Shown: positions 1 to 6,195 of the stretch, piece by piece | Layout of the letters: each line of letters opens with the position of its first letter | Numbering within the stretch: position 1 is the stretch's first letter | Assembly (NCBI GenBank): GCA_028825345.1 | Contig: JAPKAJ010000092.1 | Location: 1-8,591 of the forward strand | Origin: Arenicellales bacterium | GTDB lineage: Bacteria > Pseudomonadota > Gammaproteobacteria > Arenicellales > UBA868 | Direction of reading: 5' to 3' | Length of the DNA stretch: 8,591 nucleotides | The notes under the pieces: generated by a model | Database searches by the model: none | Told to the model about the DNA's origin: nothing | Seen by the model: only the letters and a program-made list of their open reading frames with translations | Translations under genes and position numbers: made by a program

Positions 1-15
1 CCGACCAGCAGGTAA

Positions 16-126
16 CTGCTGAGTGGCGCTGTGCTTGATTTTGACACGCCAGAAAATGAGACTGAGCCGCAGTTTATCTTCCTCAACCCAAACGACCCAC
101 TGTTTGAGCCGCCTGAGCCAGACTAG
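16..126 (+). pseudogene. Coding-like C-terminal fragment, possibly frameshifted, unidentified
   Basis: After a TAA at 13-15 this frame stays open to a TAG at 124-126. From a GTG at 31 it reads as an acidic, proline-rich tail (VLDFDTPENETEPQ ... PLFEPPEPD). The composition looks like a real protein C-terminus, not random translation. The overlapping frame from position 3 reads DQQVTAEWR before its own stop, and skipping one base near position 30 would join it to this tail. It may therefore be the frameshifted 3' end of a gene that begins outside the window. Alternatives are a tiny independent GTG-start gene, for which I see no good ribosome binding site, or chance. No family recognised. Confidence 0.3.
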
Positions 127-142
127 AAAGTGGTCAATGACA

Positions 143-171
143 TTGTGGCGGGTCGTAGCTGCTCCTATACT
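143..171 (+). promoter_or_regulatory. Candidate sigma-70 promoter for the two-component operon
   Basis: TTGTGG (143-148) and TATACT (166-171) are separated by 17 bp. The -10 matches the consensus TATAAT at 5 of 6 positions and the -35 only at its TTG. It lies about 100 bp upstream of the kinase start, in the only obviously non-coding stretch before it. Just downstream, 174-188 contains a small inverted repeat, TATGT-N5-ACATA, that could be an operator. Read by eye only. Confidence 0.3.
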
Positions 172-221
172 TGTATGTCGTGTACATATTCCCGTCCTTA
201 ACTTACAAGCCCGGCGATAGA

Positions 222-242
222 GGCGCAGGAGCTACCTGCGCC
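222..242 (+). repeat. Perfect 8-bp inverted repeat (5' UTR hairpin or REP-like element)
   Basis: GGCGCAGG (222-229) and CCTGCGCC (235-242) are exact reverse complements around the 5-nt loop AGCTA. The hairpin ends 29 bp before the GTG at 272. There is no T tract after it, so it is not a typical intrinsic terminator. In the leader of the kinase mRNA it could affect translation or stability. A short REP-type intergenic element is the other possibility. Confidence 0.5.
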
Positions 243-271
243 AGGCGTCGGCTTTGTAGCGAAACGGCGCC

Positions 272-1399
272 GTGGATATAGCCGACCCATCGAACGACCC
301 ACGTGCTGATCCTGGGGTGCCTTTAGGTATAACTCCATCTGCCAGTTCTTTGCCGCCCACAGGACGTGCTTTGCAACAGCGCTTTCAATGGTTGGTTGCC
401 TTAATTCTGTTTCTCGCCCTGACAGCAGCTGCGCTCGCATTGATACTCAGTAGTCGCCCGGCTGTGCCCGGTCAGTTGAGTGCCTGGCTGGCGGCAACGT
501 CCGTGGTTCTACTGGTGAGTCTTGGAGTTTTGCTGGTGCGGATACGTCAGTGGCTACTATGGCCGTTGCTACGGGTACGGCTTTGGGCATCTGAGATTCG
601 CCAGGGCGACTTTTCGTCACGGCTGCAGTTATCCGACGCCGAAGCCATGAGTGGTCTGGGTGAGGACATCAACCGACTCGCCGAGTGGCTGGAATCTCTA
701 GTGCATGAGCGCGAGCATGAGTTACAGGCGCAACGAGACCGCCTGGAGGAGCGCGCGCAACTTGCCAATGAGTTACATGATTCGCTGGCCCAGACATTGG
801 CCAGTCTAAGATTCCAGGTTCGTGTGCTTGACGATACTTTGCGCCAGGACAATGAATTGGCAGTATGGCAGGAGATGGAACGCATCCAGGGCAGCCTGGA
901 CGAGGCCAACGTCGAGTTGCGCGAACTGATCGCACATTTTCGAGCACCCGTCTCCAAGCATGGGCTGATGCCCGGTATCCGTAAGTTGCTGTCACGTTTT
1001 CGCAAGGAAACCGGGACCGAGGCCGTTTTACAAAATCAGGCGCATGACGTAGAACTTGGCGCCGAAGAAGAAAACCAGGTGTTGCGCATCGTCCAGGAGG
1101 CTTTGACCAATGCCCGAAAGCACAGCCGGGCCAACATGGTTCGGGTGTTGCTGAGCCAGGACAACGCGGGTCGTTTTCGGGTGATTATCGAAGATGATGG
1201 CATCGGATTTACACCAGAGGCCGAGGATCACGACACAGATCGTCATTTTGGACTGGCAATCATGCGCGAACGTGCAGAGGCGGTGGGGGCCGCTCTTGGT
1301 GTCGAGAGTGAACCGGGAGAGGGCACCCGCGTGGTCGTGGAACTGGCCCTGAAGGATACTGTTGCCGATCAGCTTGAGATGAAAGCAGGAGTCTTATGA
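272..1399 (+). CDS. NarL-system type sensor histidine kinase (HisKA_3) with minimal periplasmic loop
   Basis: Inner-membrane sensor kinase that should autophosphorylate on His and pass phosphate to the response regulator encoded next. Layout: a Pro/Asp-rich cytoplasmic N-terminus (1-35), TM1 about 38-60, a loop of roughly ten residues, TM2 about 71-92, a HAMP-like linker about 92-145, a coiled coil, a HisKA_3 dimerisation helix with phospho-acceptor H169 (NELHDSLAQ), and a HATPase_c domain with N box N280 (ALTNARKHS), G1 EDDGIGF (308-313) and HFGLAIM (325-331). These are the hallmarks of the NarX/NarQ/DegS family. The usual NarX periplasmic nitrate-sensor helices are missing, so the signal is unknown. 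The start is uncertain. GTG at 272 is the first start after an in-frame TAG at 257. GTG at 317 is an alternative. Neither has a clear Shine-Dalgarno. The first internal Met (126) would delete both TM segments. The stop overlaps the regulator start as ATGA. Confidence 0.9.
   Translation: MDIADPSNDPRADPGVPLGITPSASSLPPTGRALQQRFQWLVALILFLALTAAALALILSSRPAVPGQLSAWLAATSVVLLVSLGVLLVRIRQWLLWPLLRVRLWASEIRQGDFSSRLQLSDAEAMSGLGEDINRLAEWLESLVHEREHELQAQRDRLEERAQLANELHDSLAQTLASLRFQVRVLDDTLRQDNELAVWQEMERIQGSLDEANVELRELIAHFRAPVSKHGLMPGIRKLLSRFRKETGTEAVLQNQAHDVELGAEEENQVLRIVQEALTNARKHSRANMVRVLLSQDNAGRFRVIIEDDGIGFTPEAEDHDTDRHFGLAIMRERAEAVGAALGVESEPGEGTRVVVELALKDTVADQLEMKAGVL
1387..1391 (+). promoter_or_regulatory. 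Strong Shine-Dalgarno of the response regulator
   Basis: AGGAG lies 4 nt before the ATG at 1396, inside the last codons of the kinase gene. It fixes the regulator start, which overlaps the kinase stop as ATGA. Confidence 0.75.
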
Positions 1400-2055
1400 A
1401 TGTACTGATAGTGGATGACCATGCACTGTTCCGGATCGGGCTGCAAGGATTGTTAGAGCGGCGTGGTATCGAGATCATTGGCACCGCGGCGGACGGAGAG
1501 GAGGGCATTCGCCTGGCACAGGAACTGCATCCCGATGTGGTGTTACTAGACCTGCGGATGCCGGAACTGGGCGGGTTGTCAGTGCTACGCCGTTTAGCCG
1601 ATCAGGGTTTGGATGTTCCGGTGGTGATGCTGACAACCAGCGCCGATGAGACCGACCTTTCTGAAGCACTGCGCAATGGCGCACGCGGTTATCTACTGAA
1701 GGACATGGAGCCCGATGAGCTGATTGTAGCGTTGCAGAATATCGTTGCAGGCAAAATTGTGGTCGCACCGGGCCTGACCGGTGTACTGGCAGATCTCGTG
1801 CGCCATGGTGACCGACGCGAACGTAAGGACGAAATGGCTCCGTTCAGCAGCCTCACCCCGCGCGAGCACGAAATTCTCTGTCACCTGTCTGAGGGGCAAA
1901 GTAATAAGGTGATCGCCCGTCACTTGGACATCTCGGACGGAACCGTAAAACTGCATGTCAAAGCCATTTTACGTAAACTGAGTGTGCATTCCCGTGTCGA
2001 GGCGGCAGTCATGGCTGTCGAAAAAGGCGTTTGCTCACGCCACAAGCGTGACTGA
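1396..2055 (+). CDS. NarL/FixJ-family response regulator
   Basis: DNA-binding response regulator of 219 residues, the usual length for this family and presumably the partner of the upstream kinase. The receiver domain (1 to about 120) has the acidic pocket D7-D8, phospho-acceptor D52 (LLDLRMP), T80 (MLTTSAD) and K102 (YLLKDM). A linker (about 125-148) leads to a LuxR-type helix-turn-helix (about 150-210) with LTPREHEIL and the recognition region SNKVIARHLDIS...TVKLHV. All phosphotransfer residues are present, so it should be active. Expression is coupled to the kinase by the ATGA overlap. Target genes cannot be read from the window, and naming it NarL would be over-specific because the kinase lacks a nitrate sensor. 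It converges on the S24-like gene with a 10-bp gap, and its last codons hold the terminator of the opposite operon. Confidence 0.93.
   Translation: MNVLIVDDHALFRIGLQGLLERRGIEIIGTAADGEEGIRLAQELHPDVVLLDLRMPELGGLSVLRRLADQGLDVPVVMLTTSADETDLSEALRNGARGYLLKDMEPDELIVALQNIVAGKIVVAPGLTGVLADLVRHGDRRERKDEMAPFSSLTPREHEILCHLSEGQSNKVIARHLDISDGTVKLHVKAILRKLSVHSRVEAAVMAVEKGVCSRHKRD
2021..2041 (-). terminator. Rho-independent terminator of the rpoN-PTS operon
   Basis: On the minus strand GGCGT, loop GAGCAA and ACGCC form a perfect 5-bp stem followed at once by TTTTT (2025-2021). It lies about 25 nt after the stop of the last minus-strand gene (2066). The whole element falls inside the 3' coding end of the convergent response regulator. 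A second hairpin, TCACGC-N5-GCGTGA at 2035-2051, overlaps it and would compete for the same bases. The stem is short, so efficiency is uncertain. Confidence 0.55.
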
Positions 2056-2065
2056 GGGGTACGAC

Positions 2066-2374
2066 TTAGAGGTAGGATTTCCGTTCGCTACGCCGCCGCC
2101 CTGCTCGCTGCGTTACCACACCGCGAATGACCCCCAGGCCATCAATTCGGATTCGCGGGTAGCCTTGCGCCAGCGCTTGCAGTGACCAGTGTTCTGTCTC
2201 TATCACCAGTTGGCGCAGGATAACCCCGTTGCCATGTTCGGCAACGACGAATGCGCCGTCACACACTGACCCGCCAGGCTCCACGATGACCACGCAGCCA
2301 TCTTTAAATTCAGGCGCCATGCTGTCCCCCAAGACCTGGAGCGCAAAGGGCTCGTTCGAGGCGCAACTGCTCAT
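2066..2374 (-). CDS. Stand-alone S24/LexA-fold protein, catalytic Lys replaced by Arg
   Basis: A 102-residue protein made almost only of the C-terminal S24 (LexA/UmuD-like) peptidase fold. The Ser motif is clear (LGDSMAPEFKDG, S18), followed by VVIVEPG and GAFVVAEHGNG, and the family's closing IDGLGVIRGVV (77-87). At the place of the dyad Lys (VTVKRL in LexA) it reads VILRQL, so R54 stands where Lys is expected. There is no N-terminal helix-turn-helix and no recognisable self-cleavage segment. The C-terminus is basic (RAGRRRSERKS). The ATG at 2374 is one base after the TGA of enzyme I (TGACATG) and has no Shine-Dalgarno, so translation is probably coupled. The open frame extends upstream to 2596, but that part is antiphase to enzyme I and lacks family similarity. 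Function unknown. It may be a peptidase-dead binding domain or a weak protease. Confidence 0.8.
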   Translation of the reverse strand: MSSCASNEPFALQVLGDSMAPEFKDGCVVIVEPGGSVCDGAFVVAEHGNGVILRQLVIETEHWSLQALAQGYPRIRIDGLGVIRGVVTQRAGRRRSERKSYL

Positions 2375-2375
2375 G

Positions 2376-4127
2376 TCAGTCGGGGTCGGTCTGGTTGAGT
2401 TGGTCGACCAGGTCGTGCAGAGATCCGGTTTCCACGCAGTTGAGGATATCCGTAACCTGTCCTGGCAGCCCGGCCAGCGTGCTCTGACGCACCTGCTGGC
2501 GGATTTCCAGTAGTTGCGAAGGCTCCATACTGAAATGACGCAGGCCCAGTCCAAGCAATAGTCGGGTGAAAGCTGGATCACCGGCCATCTCGCCACACAT
2601 CGAAACCGGGATGTCGGCTTCGTGCCCGGCTCGTATCACGGTGCGAATCAGCCGCAATACCGAAGGGTGTAACGGATCGTAAAGGTAGTTGACGCTGTCG
2701 TCGATACGATCAATGGCCAGCGTATACTGGATCAGATCGTTGGTGCCGATAGATAAAAAATCGAGTTTACGCGCAAACAGGTCCGCTGAAACTGCCGCTG
2801 CGGGTACCTCGATCATGCCACCGAGTGGTACCTTCGGATTGAATGCCACCCCCTCACGCTCCAATTCGGCGCAGACTTCGTTAACCAATGCCAGGCTTTG
2901 TTCGAGTTCGTGCAAACTGGAAAGCATCGGGATCATTATCTGCGCATCGCCATGAACCGCTGCGCGCAAAATGGCGCGCAATTGTGGTTTGAACAGGGAT
3001 GGCTCACTCAAGCACAGGCGAATGGCACGCAGTCCCAGCGCCGAGGTCGCAGTCGTCTCGCTATCAGGCCGACTGCCATCGACCTGCTTGTCAGCGCCAA
3101 GATCCAGTGTGCGGATCGTCACCGGGCCTTCGACCCTGCGCAGTACGTGACAATACGCTTGGTACTGTTCGTCTTCGCTGGGGGGCTTTGGGCGATTCAT
3201 GAACAGGAACTCGGTACGGTACAGTCCGACACCGGCCGCGCCGGCTGAGCGCAGACCTTCGATATCTTCAGGAAGTTCGATGTTGGCCAGCAGGGTGATC
3301 GCCTCGCCGTCTTGGGTCACGGCTTTCTCGCTCTTGAGCAGTGTCAGGCGCTGTTGATGTTCAAGATGCTGTTGCTGCAACTCGCGAAACTGCGTCAGCA
3401 GCGGTTCGTCGGGTGCGACCAGTACCGTGCCGGTAGCTGCATCTACTATCAGTAGATCGTTATTGTGAATGGTGTCGATAACGTCATGCAGTCCAACAAT
3501 GGCTGGCAGACCGAGGCTGCGTGCAAGGATCGCTGTGTGGGATATGGGTCCACCCAGGCTTGTCACAAAAGCCGCCATATTCCGGCCGCGCAGCATGATC
3601 GTGTCGGCAGGGGTCAGGTCACGGGTCACAATGATCTGCTCCGCCAAACTGCTACCCAGTGTTGCGAGGTCAGGCGGTTGCTCGCCCTGGCTGTGTGCCA
3701 ACTCGTCCATGATTCGCCCCACGACTTGGGCAACATCATTTTTCTTGCTGCGCAGGTAGGGGTCGGCGATCTTCTCGAAAAAATCGATCAGCGTGTCGGC
3801 GTGACTTTTCAGTGCCCATTCAGCATTTTGCTGTTGTTCCTGTATGGTCTGTACCGGTTGCTGGGAAATTACCGGGTCGTCCAGCATGAGAAGGTGCACA
3901 TCGATAAATGCGCTGGTTTCCGGTGGTGCATCGGTCGGTAGATTACGCTGGACTCGTTTGAGGTCGGCGCGCACCGCATCCACCGCGTGATTGAAGCGTT
4001 CGATTTCGCCAGACAGCGCGGTGGCGCTGATGTGGTAACAGGGAATATCGTTATGCCCTTGATCGAGGACAATGGCGCGACCGATGGCGATTCCCCGGCC
4101 GATACCGGTGCCGCTAAGGGATAGCAT
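2376..4127 (-). CDS. ptsP: Phosphoenolpyruvate-protein phosphotransferase (PTS enzyme I), GAF-less
   Basis: Takes phosphate from PEP and passes it to the HPr-like carrier encoded immediately upstream. It is cytosolic, 583 residues, close to the E. coli PtsI length. The N-terminal domain carries the phospho-His H197 (GGPISHTAILARS). The C-terminal PEP-binding barrel shows R304 (GLYRTEFLF), R339 (RTLDLGADK), E439 (GGMIEVPAA), N462-D463 (GTNDLIQY) and C511 (SMCGEMA), so it looks fully active. Classical PtsP (EINtr) has an extra N-terminal GAF domain of about 170 residues. This protein begins directly with the EI fold (LSGTGIGRGIAIG). By domain content it is PtsI-like, and by context it serves the nitrogen PTS, so the symbol is provisional. 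The ATG overlaps the npr stop (TAATG), and GAGGA at 4141-4137 is a good ribosome binding site 9 nt upstream. Confidence 0.95.
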   Translation of the reverse strand: MLSLSGTGIGRGIAIGRAIVLDQGHNDIPCYHISATALSGEIERFNHAVDAVRADLKRVQRNLPTDAPPETSAFIDVHLLMLDDPVISQQPVQTIQEQQQNAEWALKSHADTLIDFFEKIADPYLRSKKNDVAQVVGRIMDELAHSQGEQPPDLATLGSSLAEQIIVTRDLTPADTIMLRGRNMAAFVTSLGGPISHTAILARSLGLPAIVGLHDVIDTIHNNDLLIVDAATGTVLVAPDEPLLTQFRELQQQHLEHQQRLTLLKSEKAVTQDGEAITLLANIELPEDIEGLRSAGAAGVGLYRTEFLFMNRPKPPSEDEQYQAYCHVLRRVEGPVTIRTLDLGADKQVDGSRPDSETTATSALGLRAIRLCLSEPSLFKPQLRAILRAAVHGDAQIMIPMLSSLHELEQSLALVNEVCAELEREGVAFNPKVPLGGMIEVPAAAVSADLFARKLDFLSIGTNDLIQYTLAIDRIDDSVNYLYDPLHPSVLRLIRTVIRAGHEADIPVSMCGEMAGDPAFTRLLLGLGLRHFSMEPSQLLEIRQQVRQSTLAGLPGQVTDILNCVETGSLHDLVDQLNQTDPD

Positions 4128-4399
4128 TACTCATCTTCCTCGAAACGGTTGTTGATTAAGTGTTGCACCTGGGTCATGGCATCTTCAGCGTCAGCGCCGC
4201 TGGTGATCACCGTGAGTCTGGTCCCCTGGGTGGCTGCCAGCATCATCAGCCCCATGATGCTTTTGGCATCAGCCTGGTGTTCGTTCTGGCGCAAAACAAT
4301 ATCGCTCTCGAATTGGTTTGCTGTCTTAACCAGTTTGGCGCAGGCCCGTGCGTGCAGGCCCAGCCGGTTGACGATCTGTAGCTCGCGCTGCAGTTTCAT
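4127..4399 (-). CDS. npr: HPr-family phosphocarrier NPr
   Basis: Small cytosolic carrier (90 residues) that relays phosphate from enzyme I to EIIANtr. The active site is H16 in NRLGLHARA, and the regulatory-site region is AKSIMGLMMLAA with S47. The LHARA context and the gene order resemble NPr (PtsO) of the nitrogen PTS more than sugar-transport HPr. The start overlaps the rapZ stop as ATGA and the stop overlaps the enzyme I start as TAATG, so the three genes are tightly coupled. S47 is the position that HPr kinase modifies in some bacteria, but no hprK is present in this cluster. The C-terminus is acidic (RFEEDE). Confidence 0.95.
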   Translation of the reverse strand: MKLQRELQIVNRLGLHARACAKLVKTANQFESDIVLRQNEHQADAKSIMGLMMLAATQGTRLTVITSGADAEDAMTQVQHLINNRFEEDE

Positions 4400-5274
4400 A
4401 CAGTTTCGGCCTGGGCTATGGGGTGCAGGTCGCGATGGCGGATTTGTACCGGACGGTCAGCACTGTGGAACGCTTTTGCCAGGCGCTGGACCATGTACAC
4501 GGAACGATGCTGTCCACCGGTACAGCCCAGGGCAATGGTCATATAACTACGGTCGCCACTGTCGAAATGCGGTAGCCAATGTGTCAGAAATGCGATGAGT
4601 TGATTGGCCATCTCATGAGTCAGGGGAGAGTGTTCGAGAAAGGTGATCACTGGTGTATCCATCCCGGTCAGATCACGCAGATCCTTTTCCCAGTAAGGGT
4701 TGGGCAGGCAGCGCAGGTCGAAGATATAGTCAGCATCTACCGGCGGTCCGTGTTTAAAGCCAAAAGATTGAAACAACAGGGTTGGACCGCTTTGCAGTTC
4801 GCCAAAGGCGAATTCACGGATAACGGCGCGCAATTCATGCGGGGTCGTGATGCTGGTATCGATGGTTCGCTCAGCTGCGTCGGCCAGCGGAGTCAACAGG
4901 CGACGCTCCTCCAGGATGCCCTCGAGCAGGGGGGTGTCTTTGTCGGTGAGCGGGTGGCGTCGACGGGTTTCGCTGTAGCGCTGCAACAGTCTTTTGTTGT
5001 CAGCTTCAAGAAAGACAATTCGAACCGCAAAGCCCGCGGCACGCAGCTCGGCCAGGCCCAGATCCAAGGTTTGCAGGAATTCACGGTTGCGCGAGTCGAT
5101 GCTGACCGCCGCGTTGCCCTCAGACCCGGATGAAGTGCGCTGCAGTTCCTGTGCCAACTGAACCAGCATGACAGCCGGTAGGTTATCAATACAAAAGTAG
5201 CCCAGGTCTTCTAGTGCGTGGAGGGCGATACTCTTGCCGGATCCGGACAGCCCGCTGACTATGATCAGATCCAT
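4396..5274 (-). CDS. rapZ: RNase adapter RapZ (GlcN6P-sensing RNA-binding ATPase)
   Basis: In E. coli RapZ binds glucosamine-6-phosphate and small RNAs, presents GlmZ to RNase E and so tunes glmS and cell-envelope precursor supply. Here the N-terminal P-loop is GLSGSGKS (residues 8-15 from the chosen start), followed by the family motif CIDNLPAVML. The C-terminal domain has FGFKHGPPVDADY (about 171-183), LPNPYW, DTPVITFLE and the ligand-binding GCTGGQHRSVY (250-260). The ATG at 5274 is chosen because MDLIIVSGLSGSGKS aligns with the E. coli start. An upstream in-frame ATG at 5301 would add nine residues, and neither start has a clear Shine-Dalgarno. The gene follows ptsN after about 100 bp, where many proteobacteria carry hprK and this window does not. 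It overlaps npr as ATGA. Whether it acts on a GlmZ-like RNA here cannot be seen. Confidence 0.95.
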   Translation of the reverse strand: MDLIIVSGLSGSGKSIALHALEDLGYFCIDNLPAVMLVQLAQELQRTSSGSEGNAAVSIDSRNREFLQTLDLGLAELRAAGFAVRIVFLEADNKRLLQRYSETRRRHPLTDKDTPLLEGILEERRLLTPLADAAERTIDTSITTPHELRAVIREFAFGELQSGPTLLFQSFGFKHGPPVDADYIFDLRCLPNPYWEKDLRDLTGMDTPVITFLEHSPLTHEMANQLIAFLTHWLPHFDSGDRSYMTIALGCTGGQHRSVYMVQRLAKAFHSADRPVQIRHRDLHPIAQAETV

Positions 5275-5374
5275 GGTGGACGTTCGCTGTGTTTGTCTCA
5301 TCGCTAAGCGGGCCTCGCCGATGCTGTGAGTGACTGGGCGCCTTATTTACTCAGGCGTGTCCACAGCGTGAAAC
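5275..5374 (-). other. ptsN-rapZ intergenic gap
   Basis: This is the longest gap inside the minus-strand operon, about 100 bp or 73 bp if rapZ starts at 5301. I see no reading frame, no hprK remnant and no hairpin with a T tract. An AT-rich patch (minus-strand TAAATA near 5343-5348) could be a weak -10 element, but no good -35 is at the right distance. An internal promoter for rapZ-npr-EI is possible but unsupported. Confidence 0.4.
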
Positions 5375-5857
5375 TCAAGTCAGCAGGCGGTGCAGAGTAT
5401 CGGCATCAGCCGCCTCGAAGATCTCTCGCCGGAACGGCGAATCAGAAAATGCACCGGCGAGTTGACTCAGTATTCTAAGGTGCTGATCAGTGGCCTCAGC
5501 CGGAACCAACAGGCCAATCACGAGCGTAATGGGTTTATCGTCGATAGCATCAAAATCCAGTGGTTGGTGTAAGCGCACTGCGGCAGCGATCGGCTCACTG
5601 ATGCCGTTCAGGCGACCGTGGGGCAGGGCAATTCCGTCGCCAATACCCGTACTGCCAAGGCGTTCACGCTCGTTGAGCACGGCGAACACGGTATGCTGAT
5701 CCATGTCAGGCAGTTGCCGCGAGAGCAGTTCTGCCAGTTCTTCCAGCATGCGTTTCTTGCTTGATACCTTGATCGCTACAGCGACCCGGTCACGGGTCAA
5801 CAGGGTATGCAACGGACCCGCGCTGGTGGTTGCGGCGTTAGGTGCGGTCTGGCTCAT
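5375..5857 (-). CDS. ptsN: PTS IIA-like nitrogen-regulatory protein EIIANtr
   Basis: Terminal phospho-acceptor of the nitrogen PTS. In studied bacteria it signals through protein contacts, for example with K+ transport and sensor kinases, and does not serve sugar uptake. It has 160 residues, typical size, with a single PTS EIIA type-2 domain. Active-site H80 sits in GDGIALPHGRL, aligned with H73 of E. coli PtsN. RERLGSTGIG and LDFDAIDDKPITLVIGLLVP are also family segments. The N-terminal dozen residues (TAPNAATTSAG) are an unstructured-looking extension. The ATG overlaps the hpf stop as ATGA. Its donors npr and enzyme I follow in the same operon, completing the relay. Confidence 0.95.
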   Translation of the reverse strand: MSQTAPNAATTSAGPLHTLLTRDRVAVAIKVSSKKRMLEELAELLSRQLPDMDQHTVFAVLNERERLGSTGIGDGIALPHGRLNGISEPIAAAVRLHQPLDFDAIDDKPITLVIGLLVPAEATDQHLRILSQLAGAFSDSPFRREIFEAADADTLHRLLT

Positions 5858-6171
5858 GGTTTTTCTGACATCGTCTTGATGCCACCATCTATCTGATGAT
5901 GATCAGTTGTTTTTTCCTGGTGTCGCATGGCCTGGCGGTCCAGTTTATTGATTGCGGCGTACATATTGGCAGGCTCGCCGTGTGCATGCAATTGAATGCC
6001 TCGGGCGTTAACGGCCACCTCGACAAGGTGGTGCGATTTTTCCACGTGCAGGACTGCATGGATAGTATTAAGCTCGTCAAAATGACGAACGAAGCGGTTC
6101 ATTTTTTCACCGACATAATCACGCAGCGAATCAGTGATTTCCAGGTGCTGACCGGTAATGCTGAGTTGCAT
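5854..6171 (-). CDS. hpf: Ribosome hibernation promoting factor, short form
   Basis: Binds the decoding region of the 30S subunit in starved cells and favours inactive ribosome dimers. The protein has 105 residues, the short gammaproteobacterial form without the C-terminal dimerisation domain of long HPF. It starts MQLSITGQHLEITDSL, with the family features YVGEKMNRFVRHFD, HVEKSHHLVEV and MYAAINKLDRQ. The ATG is supported by AGAGG (6182-6178) with 6-nt spacing. It lies 24 bp after rpoN and overlaps ptsN as ATGA, the conserved rpoN-hpf-ptsN order. Confidence 0.95.
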   Translation of the reverse strand: MQLSITGQHLEITDSLRDYVGEKMNRFVRHFDELNTIHAVLHVEKSHHLVEVAVNARGIQLHAHGEPANMYAAINKLDRQAMRHQEKTTDHHQIDGGIKTMSEKP

Positions 6172-6177
6172 GGAAAA

Positions 6178-6182
6178 CCTCT
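6178..6182 (-). promoter_or_regulatory. Shine-Dalgarno of hpf
   Basis: AGAGG on the minus strand, 6 nt before the hpf ATG (6171-6169), in the short rpoN-hpf gap. It supports the chosen start and separate initiation from rpoN. Confidence 0.7.
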
Positions 6183-6195
6183 TTTGAGAATTAGG

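Noticed and set aside
166..190. NarL heptamer-like words (TACTTGT, TACATAT) upstream of the kinase
   Set aside because: Each departs from the TACYNMT pattern, and they are not in the 7-2-7 inverted arrangement. The kinase also lacks a nitrate sensor.
2375..2596. Extension of the S24-like frame upstream to an ATG at 2596
   Set aside because: It lies inside the conserved C-terminus of enzyme I in another frame, and the translation is Cys/Trp/Ser-rich with no family similarity. The ATG at 2374 starts just before the recognisable domain.
2898..5133. Several open plus-strand frames opposite enzyme I, npr and rapZ (such as 2898-3248, 3465-3941, 4149-4598 and 4579-5133)
   Set aside because: They are antisense to strongly conserved genes, show no recognisable domains, and have compositions expected of reverse-strand shadows.
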